From Ilyomonas sp965199845 (GTDB lineage: Bacteria; Bacteroidota; Bacteroidia; Chitinophagales; Chitinophagaceae): a DNA stretch of 64,000 bases. The stretch covers positions 1-64,000 of the forward strand of contig CBDATZ010000024.1 in the NCBI GenBank assembly GCA_965199845.1, written 5' to 3'. Below, in pieces: positions 36,631 through 46,095 of the stretch. Within the stretch, counting starts at the first letter, position 1. Each line of letters starts with the position of its first letter. Below the pieces are notes generated by a model. It had not been told where the DNA came from, searched no databases, and saw nothing but the letters and a program-made list of their open reading frames with translations. Made by a program: the position numbers and the translations under genes.

Positions 36631-36709
36631 ACTAACTAGAAATTCCGCATTTGGAGATCATCAAATTCCGCTATAGATTGACAAAAAAAACCATTATTAA
36701 TCAATCGTT

Positions 36710-37247
36710 TTACTGCTCAACGATTTGCAGAACAAGATGATCAAGACTACCGAAATTTCTAGTCAGGTACCGGTTTATTTCCAATCCTTTCCCCTTTATC
36801 AGCAAGTCGTTTATTGTTTTACTGCTTCTTTTACCTATCGTAAAAGCCAGTATCTCATCGGTTTCGTAACAATACGCATACAGGAGCCACACTTTCTTTT
36901 GCTTCTTTGCCACATACATCCACAATTCGTCTATCTGCACTTTATCATATCTGTGATGCCTTGGCTTTACCACAGCTTCAGACGATTCAACAATCAGACA
37001 CCTCAGAACGGTAGCCGGACTTACGGCTGTGACGAATGCTGTATCTCTGACACCGCTGCCTCTCAACTGCATCAGAATCAACTGATCCGTTACCCCTTTT
37101 GTCGGCACCCCAATACAAGTATTCACTTTGAAACTGCTTGCGGCAGACTTTACACTTCCGGTTCTGCCTGCCTGTTGTTTTGATGCCATTCCTCACTACC
37201 TTTACCGACTGGCAGCAGGGACAATATTCCGCTTTGTCTTGCTTCAC
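36710..37247 (-). mobile_element. IS1-family transposase remnant
   Basis: The minus strand carries an InsA-like zinc ribbon (CPCCQSVKVVRNGIK and RKCKVCRKQFQ), then RGSGVRDTAFV with a helix-turn-helix and the IS1 catalytic core opening VQIDELWMYVAKKQKKVWLLYAYC. Between the two halves the frame shifts at a run of four G (37093-37096 on the plus strand as CCCC); one G fewer restores a single frame. The end is lost: the third catalytic region after about residue 155 is missing and the protein stops after IVEQ. No clear terminal inverted repeats were found. It is a decayed insertion inside the island. Confidence 0.78.
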
Positions 37248-37334
37248 AACTTACAAAGCTATCCTGTCCCGCTGCTTTTCTTCTGCTCTTAACTTCTTAT
37301 CATACATTTGATAACACCGCCCTGTATTTAAAAA

Positions 37335-37985
37335 TAAAGATGTCGTAAATAGAGGGTACATCATTAGGGAAGAACTGCTTGTTTTTTTGGATGAAAAAAA
37401 CGCCAAAATCTATCTGTACAAATTTTTAGATAGCAGTATTACCGAAGTTCAAACTGTTTATGATTTGTCAGGAGACGTTGGCTTATATGGCATAGAAGGT
37501 ATTACATTAAATACCGTAAATAATATTTGTTACTTATTAAAGGAAAAAGATGGTAACAGTCAAAGTATAATCCATGTTTTCAAAATAATTACCCGAGATG
37601 GTAAAATCTGCCTCAGTTTATATAAAAAATGTTTTTATTGAGCAACCCGACGATAGTTGGAGATATGCTGATTTATGTTTTAATACCAAAGATAAATACC
37701 TATATTGCCTCAAAACAAAACCAGGCAGCTATCAGATAGATACTATTTCCACGAAAAGTTTAAGCCAATCGGGAGATGTAATCGTACAGCCAAGTTTTCC
37801 TAAACTTTTTCTGGATATCAGTTAGAAGTAAACAGATTTGGGTTAGACGGCTACAGCACAAATATGGAGGCATAGCTGTTTTTGATAATAGACTTTATCT
37901 GGTTAGCAACAATGCATAGGTATCATATGCAAATTGTGATGCTCCCGGACAAGGTAAAATCCTACTTATGTTTGATAAACTGTAA
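37335..37985 (+). pseudogene. Degraded 5'-truncated beta-propeller or phytase-esterase-like gene
   Basis: An open frame begins at about 37335 next to the IS1 remnant without a clear start codon, so the 5' end probably was removed. It runs through LLVFLDEKNAKIYLYKF, GIEGITLNTVNNICYLLKEK, then shifts frame near 37600 to DDSWRYADLCFNTKDKYLYCLKTK, and again near 37810-37870 to GYQLEVNRFGLDGYSTN and GIAVFDNRLYLVSNN before ending at 37985. The repeated theme EGI...YL suggests a beta-propeller of the esterase-like phytase type. Family assignment is tentative. It is non-functional as written. Confidence 0.55.
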
Positions 37986-38741
37986 TTTGTATTTGTTATA
38001 CTCAGCAAGAACCCACGGCGAAAGGAAAAAAGTGTTCTTCATGCCTTATTCGGCAAGCAGGTGCGCCAAATAAGTGCAGCAGCAATAAAACCGTTCATAA
38101 CTCTTGTTTGGTATTGTTGCACCGTTGACGTTATGCAGTGCTACATGTTGCAGTTCTCCAAGGGATTTATATTTTCGGCAGCACTGATGCATGCAGTCAC
38201 TTATGTCTTTATTTTACATCATTTCCAATCACTACTCCGTTACTAAAAACGCTACAACCCACGGAAATTACTACTTTTCACTTTCTGTATCGTATCGCGA
38301 TAATATTTACATATTTTAATCTACGACTTGACAGTCAATGAGTGAGCTTATGGGTGAATTCACTTTTACGCTATTTAACTTGATTATATTCTTGGATAGA
38401 ATGTGAAATAGTATAAATAATACGAATAGTACAATTGTAATCTTTTCATGTTACAATTCCTGAATAGTGAAAAGTATACACAAATGCTTCGTCGTTTAAT
38501 TTATTAAGACAATTACTTACTTCTATTCTAAATTTTAAATTCACTGATAAAGCATAGCAATTGAAATATATTCCGCTACTTCATGCACATTGAAAAAATT
38601 GAAAAACGCTGCAAAGATATCGCTGAGATATTTTTTATTACAATTCCTAATACTCAATTAGAGTGTTATCTTTTTACATCTTAAGAAATGATGCGAAAGA
38701 AATACCTTATTATGAACAGGCACTTGATCTTATCTCAGATT
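37986..38741. other. Gene-free stretch with an internal island junction
   Basis: About 750 bp without a supported gene. It holds the junction-like sequence at 38239-38292 and the first copy (38281-38440) of a roughly 160-bp sequence repeated near 42245-42420. Short ORFs here lack any family resemblance. Confidence 0.5.
38239..38292 (+). repeat. Internal copy of the island right-end sequence (junction 1)
   Basis: 54 bp matching 53486-53539 at 47 of 54 positions, starting GTTACTAAAAACG and ending TCACTTTCTGTATCG, the start of the att core. After that the sequence departs (TATCGCG here, GAAAGTAA at the right end). It looks like the fused right end of one element and left end of the next. Confidence 0.7.
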
Positions 38742-41700
38742 CTATTTGCTTTTTTCTTTAAGTAGTTTTATAATTTCAATGTTTTTGCCTTGTATCACTT
38801 TGGCAATATAGCTACCGGAAGGAAAGTTTTCACCTATCACTATGTCTGAATTTGTATTGCAATGAATTACTTTAACCTGCCTTCCTAAAATATCTGTTAC
38901 AACAATTACTGTTTCTTTTATGCTGGAACCTTCAACCTTCAAATGAAAACTGTTGCTTGAAGGATTCGGAAAGATGGACACATGAAAACCGTCTGCAGCA
39001 TTTAGCTCATTATTCTCATTCATTCGGATCGTAGCTGAACTTGATGAACAAGCCTTCGTTCCATTACTGATAGCTATGGGCGCGGTTACTGATAAGCAGC
39101 CTTTTGCATCTTTTATCGTACCTGAATAAGTGACGGCTGAAAGACCTGTGAATTTTATAGTAGAAACAAAAGTAGATCCATCTAAGCTGTAAACATAAGG
39201 TAATGTCCCTCCCGATGCTTTCAAAGTAATCGTTCCGTCCGAACCATTTTGGCAGGTTACATTTGTTTTACTACCGGATGCTGTAAGAGTTGCAGTTTTT
39301 GACACAATGAGATTAGTTACATAAGCAGTACATCCTTTTGCATCTCTTACCCATCCTTTGTAGCTGCCAGCTGTCAGGTTAGTAAACAGAGTAGCTGAAG
39401 AAAAGTTTACAGAATCATTCAAGCTATATTGATAAGGAGCATTTCCTCCTGATGCTTTTAAAGTTATAGTACCATCATCTTTACAACTGCTGGCAGCTAC
39501 TCTTGTAGCAGTTATTGCAATGGCTGATGCTTTCTTTACCACAATGTTTGCTAACGAACCAATACAGCCTTTAACATCTTTTACGTAGCCTGTATATGCG
39601 CCGGAAGCTAAATTTGAAAATAAGTTTGAATTAACAAAGTGCGTTGTATCATTCAAACTATACAAGAAAGGAGATGTACCTCCCGACGCTTTCAGTGTCA
39701 GTGTTGCATCGTTTATACAGAGACTTGAAATAGTAGTGGAAGCGGTAACAACAATAGCTGTAGCCTTAGAAACAACGATGTTTGCTAAGGAAGCAATACA
39801 CCCTTTACTATCTTTTACATAACCGGTATAAGTGCCCGCAGCCAGGGCACTACAAGTTGAAGTTGAAACAAAATGTAAAGTGTCGGTGAGGCTATATGTA
39901 TAGGGTGCCGTGCCGCCCGATGCCTTTATTGTTATACTTCCATCATTCAAACAATTACTTGTTGCTGTCTTCGTTGCTGAAAGGATTATAGCTCCGGTTT
40001 TTCCAACTGTAATTGTTGTCAGTAAGCCAATGCATCCGTGAGAATCTTTTACACGTCCGGTATATGAGCCGGAACCTATACCAGCAAACAAAGCGGTCGA
40101 GACAAAATGTGCTGTATCTGAAATACTGTACAGGTAGGGTGGCACTCCTCCCGACGCTTTTAATGTGACACTTCCGTTATTCAAACAGTTAGTTGCAGAT
40201 GTAATAGCAGCCGAGACAACAATAGCAGTAGGCTTTGTTATTAGAACATCTCGCAGTGTATCAGCACAGCCAGCAGAATCTTTCATCCATATTGAATATC
40301 TACCTCCACCTAAATTAATGAATGTCGAATCTCTTTGATAAGATAAGCTATCAATACTAAAAAGAAAAGGCAGCTTTCCTCCGCTTGCATGCAATGTTAT
40401 CGCACCATCGGTTGTTGAAGAACAGCTTATAGAAGACGTTACTAAGTTTACACGTATATTATTGCAATCAACCGGAACACCCGTATTGTCTTGTGAGCAA
40501 GAGGTTATAATATCATTAGCTAAATATCGCTCCTTTGCAGGATTAGAGCCACTGTTTAAAATATTGGGAATGCCTATTGATGGCCAGGTTGATGTGATGT
40601 TCCAGAAATAAGGCTGCTGATGTAAATAAAAACTTTCTATGGTAAGACTATCTGTTCCTGCCGGCTGAATAGAACTATTGATATTATTGCCGAAGGTTAA
40701 TTGATTATTACCAGCAATAATATAATTTCCTTTCTGACTCGCGTAGTTTGTATTTGTCACCTCATTTCCGATAATGTTTTGCTTGTCTGAAGTAACAGCC
40801 TGGTTAGAAATTATTATTCCATAGCCTTCAGCACGATTTTTAAAAAACGTATTATAAGGTCCCGAGGGTCCCCATGTTTCATCCTCCATGATTGTTTGCC
40901 CGATATTACCTTCGAACAAATTTGCAAAAGCATAATGTCCATGGAGTAACATATCAGCTCCTGCATCAGCAGGTATCTCCGTCCGGTTAGGTTCAAGAGA
41001 GTAATTATAGGCAAATACATTTCCATTTGCACCTTGCTTAGCAACCATAGAATGACGTAAATGCCTGAAGATAGAATTCTCGACTTTACAGTCACTATTA
41101 TGAGCAATCATAGTTACGCCATAACCAGCAGTACCTGTTCCATCATAGTTATAAGCTTCATGAAAATAACAGCCGCTGACCGTTATATGGCTACTTCCCG
41201 ACATCATAATATGCGCCCCTTGGCTTTTGTTGCTTTCAACACCGGTAACCCAACAGTTACTGGCATAATTGAAATTGATGTTGTAACCATACTGATTGGT
41301 TACCGTATCGGTTCTTGATATTTTGAGGCATTCAATGCCAACATTTTGTTTAGGTGCAACGGGTCTTATCTGAGGCTGTAAACTTTGTGAATATGTAATG
41401 TGCAAAGCTGGTTCAATTGTGATTGTGTTTCCATTAATGGCAGTGACTTTTACAATTTGTCCCACGTTATATGTCGCCCAAGCAGCAGGCTGCGTATCCC
41501 AACTTCCGTTTGCTTCACGCAGTTCTGCATAACCGTTAATCGTAAAGTTGCTGACACTGGAAAGTGTTAACTGAGAAGAACCTTTGATGTATCCATCGCT
41601 AAGAGAAGTGAAACTACCGGCTTGTACACTGTCGATCGAGATACAATTCCCGGAAAAGGATTTGAATATTAGATTAGTCGCAGCACCTGCTCCTCGCAAA

Positions 41701-41996
41701 ACGACATTTGAAGGAAGGTGAAGTGAAGATTTAATCAGATAATTTCCGGCAGGGAAAAATATGACTCTGAAAGTAGCCGTTGAATTAACAGCGTTCATAA
41801 TAGCTGTATAATCATCATGTATGCTGTCCCCATAAGCGCCGAAATCTTTTACATTAAGGATAAGAGAAGGTTCGGGTATTGAACCAGAATAACCGGCTGT
41901 TGACCAATCTATCCGCAGAGAATCAGGCAAACCTTGTGACAAAGCATGAAGAGAAAGGAATAAAACAGTAAATAAGAAGATCAGCAGTTTTTTCAT
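38742..41996 (-). CDS. Pectate-lyase-like T9SS-secreted protein with six SprB repeats
   Basis: 1084 residues from the ATG at 41996. Signal peptide (LLIFLFTVLFLSLHALSQ). Residues about 40-480 form a right-handed beta helix of the pectate lyase 3 or polygalacturonase type (VKDFGAYGDSIHDDYTAI is the classical opening, later many short N-rich coils). Then six SprB-type repeats of about 80 residues, each with a GSVTLKASGGVPPYLYS-like core and a KDSKGC end. The C-terminal 75 residues are a type A T9SS sorting domain (VSIFPNPSSNSFHLKVEG). It should be exported and anchored at the cell surface; it could bind or degrade polysaccharide. Catalytic residues cannot be certified. The gene is intact, unlike several neighbours. 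Confidence 0.85.
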   Translation of the reverse strand: MKKLLIFLFTVLFLSLHALSQGLPDSLRIDWSTAGYSGSIPEPSLILNVKDFGAYGDSIHDDYTAIMNAVNSTATFRVIFFPAGNYLIKSSLHLPSNVVLRGAGAATNLIFKSFSGNCISIDSVQAGSFTSLSDGYIKGSSQLTLSSVSNFTINGYAELREANGSWDTQPAAWATYNVGQIVKVTAINGNTITIEPALHITYSQSLQPQIRPVAPKQNVGIECLKISRTDTVTNQYGYNINFNYASNCWVTGVESNKSQGAHIMMSGSSHITVSGCYFHEAYNYDGTGTAGYGVTMIAHNSDCKVENSIFRHLRHSMVAKQGANGNVFAYNYSLEPNRTEIPADAGADMLLHGHYAFANLFEGNIGQTIMEDETWGPSGPYNTFFKNRAEGYGIIISNQAVTSDKQNIIGNEVTNTNYASQKGNYIIAGNNQLTFGNNINSSIQPAGTDSLTIESFYLHQQPYFWNITSTWPSIGIPNILNSGSNPAKERYLANDIITSCSQDNTGVPVDCNNIRVNLVTSSISCSSTTDGAITLHASGGKLPFLFSIDSLSYQRDSTFINLGGGRYSIWMKDSAGCADTLRDVLITKPTAIVVSAAITSATNCLNNGSVTLKASGGVPPYLYSISDTAHFVSTALFAGIGSGSYTGRVKDSHGCIGLLTTITVGKTGAIILSATKTATSNCLNDGSITIKASGGTAPYTYSLTDTLHFVSTSTCSALAAGTYTGYVKDSKGCIASLANIVVSKATAIVVTASTTISSLCINDATLTLKASGGTSPFLYSLNDTTHFVNSNLFSNLASGAYTGYVKDVKGCIGSLANIVVKKASAIAITATRVAASSCKDDGTITLKASGGNAPYQYSLNDSVNFSSATLFTNLTAGSYKGWVRDAKGCTAYVTNLIVSKTATLTASGSKTNVTCQNGSDGTITLKASGGTLPYVYSLDGSTFVSTIKFTGLSAVTYSGTIKDAKGCLSVTAPIAISNGTKACSSSSATIRMNENNELNAADGFHVSIFPNPSSNSFHLKVEGSSIKETVIVVTDILGRQVKVIHCNTNSDIVIGENFPSGSYIAKVIQGKNIEIIKLLKEKSK

Positions 41997-42617
41997 AGGG
42001 GCATATAACGTATAGCAAGTTAAATAAATAACTAATATATACAATTAAAATTTACCTGATGTAAGTGTCTTTAAAAGAAGGAAATGGTTTATAATAACAT
42101 ATAAAGTTGAATATACTATACCTGAAAAGAAAGAGAAGATAAATATTTACAGAATATAGATTCTGGTAAATATAATAGCAGCTAAATTAATATCAATCGA
42201 TAATCTATTTCCAAAATCTCTTTACTAAATCAATTGTTTTCTCCCTTTCTATATGGTATCAACACAAGATTTACCTATTTAAATTTATGACTTGATTATT
42301 AATAAGTATGCTGATTAATGAACTCACTAGTCTACCCTTTCAAATGATCATATTTAAGGATAGAATGCAAAACAATATAGAAATATTAATGGTGTAAATT
42401 TGGTTCTAAAACTCCCTTTGATGATCGTCTTCATCGAAATAACCATGTCAACTGGAAATTAAAGTCACATAATCAAGTCTTACTGCGTCTTCATGTTACT
42501 TGCCAGACATTTTGATAAACAAAAAAATATGTTGAGTTAGACTACAAATTCTGATAATCTTATATATTTGCTCTTATCCTGAAAATAATATAATAGGAAT
42601 CTAATACCGTCCTAACG
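41997..42617. other. Gene-free spacer with second island junction
   Basis: About 620 bp, AT-rich, no supported gene. From 42245 it carries CTTTCTATATGGTATC, ATTTAC, GACTTGA, TGAACTCAC and GGATAGAATG in the same order as 38281-38400 (CTTTCTGTATCGTATC, ATTTAC, GACTTGA, TGAATTCAC, GGATAGAATG). A -7-like TATATTTG lies at 42563-42570 upstream of the GNAT gene. Confidence 0.5.
42245..42420 (+). repeat. Second copy of the island left-end sequence (junction 2)
   Basis: A diverged direct copy of 38281-38440; conserved blocks appear in the same order with similar spacing (see the spacer entry). The att-like core here is CTTTCTATATGG, one step further from the 53533 core than junction 1. Both copies lie directly before an island gene block. 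Confidence 0.55.
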
Positions 42618-43388
42618 ATGCAATTAATCTTTCGGTATGATCTGACCAGATTATACTCTTATTCCGTTCACGCGGAGAACAATATCAAAATCATTGATGA
42701 GCATTCACATGTGATTCTGTGTTTTCCAGAAGTAGATTATTTCAATTACTCCTTTCACAAAGAAGGAGAAGTTTTCACAAAGCAAAAACTAAGTGATGTG
42801 AGCGCATTTTATCTCGACAACCGTATCCGGAAACATAAGATACTGGTCGAGGCTTCCAGTGCGGAAAACAATAAATCTTTGGCCGGCGATAGTCGTTATA
42901 GATTAGTATCGACTATTGCTAAAACAGGACTTCCTGTGCAAAACAAAATCCCATTTCAACCGATTGAAGATATGCGCTTTGTTAAGGCAGATAATACCAA
43001 TATTCAGGATTTTACAGACGTATATATCAATAGCTTTGAAGCCCTAAAGAAAGACAATACAAGTGTTTACAATAATTTCAAAACCTTACTCATGATTCCA
43101 CATCTTGATCTTTATATTTTGCAGCATGAGGGAGTTAATGTAGGTGTTAATGTACTTTATCAGCAAGACTGTGAATGCCTGCTTGCAGGAGGTGCCATTT
43201 TACCCCGGTACAGAAACAAAGGGTTTCATAAAAAGGGTTTGTCTTTCAGGATTGGGCAAACTCTTACTGATTCAACAGAGAAAAATATCGTTGCCTGGGC
43301 TTACAATCCCAGCATCAGCTTAAACAACATGCTAAAGCTTAACATGCAAATAGAGGAAGAATTTAATGTGTATGAATATTGTAAATAG
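42618..43388 (+). CDS. GNAT family N-acetyltransferase
   Basis: 256 residues. The C-terminal half looks like a GNAT domain: DFTDVYINSFEAL, LDLYILQHEGVNVGVNVLY and the acetyl-CoA-binding region LLAGGAILPRYRNKGFHKKG (R-x-x-G-x-x-x-x-G), followed by SISLNNMLKLNM near the C-terminus, where GNATs place a substrate-binding helix. The N-terminal half (about 1-110) is of a kind often seen in two-domain GNATs. It overlaps the NRPS-like gene by 23 bp in another frame, so the two are translationally linked. It may acetylate the amino acid or product handled by that enzyme. The overlap and the shared junction upstream mark it as island cargo. Confidence 0.78.
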   Translation: MQLIFRYDLTRLYSYSVHAENNIKIIDEHSHVILCFPEVDYFNYSFHKEGEVFTKQKLSDVSAFYLDNRIRKHKILVEASSAENNKSLAGDSRYRLVSTIAKTGLPVQNKIPFQPIEDMRFVKADNTNIQDFTDVYINSFEALKKDNTSVYNNFKTLLMIPHLDLYILQHEGVNVGVNVLYQQDCECLLAGGAILPRYRNKGFHKKGLSFRIGQTLTDSTEKNIVAWAYNPSISLNNMLKLNMQIEEEFNVYEYCK

Positions 43389-45893
43389 CCTCCACGCCTC
43401 CTTTTCCTCATTCTCTGAAAACATTGCTATAAGTGAAGAAGACAGTAAGCTTACCTATGCCTGTTTATATCAGCAGTGCCTGAAAGTTGCAATGTATTTA
43501 GAGCATAGAAGATTTACCCATTCCTTCATTGCAATCGAGGTAGACAATTACACAAACCATATCATTGCTATGTTGGGGATTTTAATGTCTGGAAATTCTT
43601 ATATCTCTATTACAGAAGATAACAAAGTTTTTTTCTCAGCCGATGACTCTCTTCAGGCTCAACTAACCATAGTCTCAAATTCATCGATTTCTGCTATCGA
43701 TACTGTTTGTATCTAATGACTTATTAAAAGATGAGTTATCTATGCGAATGGAAAGAGGAAGCCTTAAGAAGTGATATGATCAATTGCAAAACACCTATGT
43801 GTGCCTTTTTAACGTCAGGCAGTACTGGTAAAGCTAAGACCATTGTTCACACGAATCAAAACATCTTTATCGATACGATGAGACAAATAGAAACCAACGG
43901 GATTACATCGTCTGACAAATTAGACCTTGTCTTTTCCCTCAGTTTCAGTGCTTCTCTTGCCTGCATCTTTCCGGCTCTCCTTACAGGAGCAGAGCTTGCG
44001 ATATTCAATCTAAAGGAAAAAGGATTACATAATCTTACCCGCTTCTGGCATCAGAAAGGTATCACTTTTTCAACACTTTCCGTATCAACCTTTCAAAGTG
44101 TATGCAAAATTCATTCTTCTCTCAAGCATCTGAAATCACTTAGGTTTATATCTATAAGTGCTGAACCTGTAAAGGACACTACAATTAGTCTTTTCAAGTC
44201 AACATTTCCACATTCTTCTATTTTGCAAATTGCTTACGCCACAACAGAAACCAGGACGATTTCTGACCTGAAAATTTATAATGATGGCAGGCAAAATGAA
44301 TTTGTCGAATCGATCGGTAAACCAGTGAAAGATAAATTGGTTCATATCACAGATGCTTACGGAAACTCATTGCCAATAAATACAGTGGGAGAAATTACAG
44401 TTGTATCAAGCCATATTGCAGATCGCTATTGGGGACAGGCAGAAGACAGTAAACTTAGCTTTTCCAAGCAAGGCGATTTAATACATTATCGTACAGGTGA
44501 CTTAGGATACGTAAATGAAGAAGGTTATTTATTTTATAAAGGGCGTAATGCGCACGAATTTAAACTTAATGGCGTAAAGATAAATATACCTGCTATAGAA
44601 GAAGCCGTTGAAAAAGCAGAGGGTATTTTGACAGCCGCAGTAGTGATTAGCCAATCCGATAGCGGTATGCAAAAGCTTACCTGCTTTTTTAACGCTAAGA
44701 GTAATTTTGAACTGGATAAGATTAAGCAGAAAGATGAAATCAGGAGTTTTATTTTAAACACTATGCCCCTTTCACATCAGCCCCAATACTATATTCACCT
44801 TCAGGAGATGCCTATTACTCATTCCGGCAAAATTGACCGGAAAGCACTTGAGAAAATTGATCCTGTTACTTATAAAAATAAAATCGGAAATACTTCGCAT
44901 GTGTGTTCTATAGAGAAAGATAGCACAGAAGCCATTTCTAAAATCATTGCAATTTTCAAAAACATTCTCGAAACAGAGGAGATTGACGAAAACAGTGATT
45001 TCTTTGATTGTGGAGGAGATTCTCTTTCTTGCCTGGTTTGTATAACTGAAATTGAGACTGCACTCAATGTGGAGCTAAAGACCTTTGCATTGGTTTCAAA
45101 TCCGACCCCGAAAAAATTAATTGAATTTATTACGATACATCGAGGAAGGTTAATTAATCTGATTGAAGTGAAGGAATTAAATGTTTACTCAGAAACAAAA
45201 AAGAACCTTTATTTTTTACATCACCATCATGACAGCACCTATGATTCCCTCATTAAAGGTCCACTGTCAGCACATTTTAATTTAATGATGTGCTATTACG
45301 ACCTAAGGCATATTTATACAATAGACAATGCTTCCAATAGAATCCTTCAAGAACTTGAATCCTTAATTGGAAAGCAAGAAAATCCGATCGTGGTAGGTTA
45401 TAGTATCAGCGGTTACCTTGCTCATCAACTTGCATGTATCCTTCCTAACATAACATGTACAATGATTGATACATATAACTATTTTGAAATAGAAAAATAT
45501 AATAAAAAGATGGATTTAAAATCCAAGTTACAAAATCTATTTTGGCAGATTGTGCAAAACAAAGATTTCATCTATCCTTGGTTTTTATTGCAGTCAAAAT
45601 ATAAGCGGCTATTTATTAAAAAAAGAAAAGTATGGGACAGCTGGACATTTTTAGATAGCGTAAATTTTCTTATAAAGACCCTTACAAATAAAAGAGCATT
45701 AAATAATTGCATTTATTTCCAAGCCAGCAGGTACTATCAGGATTATGGTATGTCATGGAAGGCATACATTAAAGGAAACTTTCATTATTTTAGTTTCAAG
45801 GCAACCCATAAAACCATAATAAAGGATCATGCTATAGACATTTCAAATTGTATTATCAAAACAACTATATCGGAGAGTATTGATAAGTGTTAA
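43366..45893 (+). pseudogene. NRPS-like protein: adenylation, carrier and thioesterase domains, with two frame breaks
   Basis: A single module. The first 115 residues (NIAISEEDSKLTYACLYQQC to GILMSGNSYISI) are the opening of an adenylation domain. The frame then breaks near 43706-43708 and again near 43752-43754; each is repaired by dropping one base from a T or A run, giving SNDLLKDELSMRMEEEALRSD. The rest reads on from 43731: core A3 FLTSGSTGKAK, A5 YATTETR, A7 YRTGDLGYV, A8 FKLNGVKIN, A10 THSGKIDRKAL, a carrier domain with DFFDCGGDSLS (phosphopantetheine Ser) and a thioesterase-like end with GYSISGYL (G-x-S-x-G). It would activate one amino acid, load it on the carrier and release it. Substrate unknown. 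If the breaks are sequencing errors the gene is functional. Confidence 0.8.
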
Positions 45894-46095
45894 CTAACAC
45901 TACTATTTTGGTATCATGCGTGTAGATTTCGTTCAAACAAACCACTGATTTCGTGCAGAAGTAACCAGCAAAATAATTGATTGTGAACGTATACATTGAT
46001 CAACACCTTGCAGAAGTATGATCAAAAATTGCGAAATCATCCAAATTGGCATCACCGCCCATTTTTGTTTATCAACTATCAAGTTGAACATTCGG
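45894..46095. other. Spacer between the NRPS-like gene and the secreted-protein pseudogene
   Basis: About 200 bp without a gene. The 13-bp direct repeat AAGTTGAACATTC at 46081-46093 and 46105-46117 is noted. The second copy overlaps the C-terminal coding end of the pseudogene, so it may be chance. Confidence 0.35.

Noticed and set aside
36710..37247. Programmed frameshift between insA and insB as in classical IS1
   Set aside because: The frame change sits at a run of four G with one base too many, not at an A6C-type slippery site, and the transposase end is missing, so simple decay is more likely.
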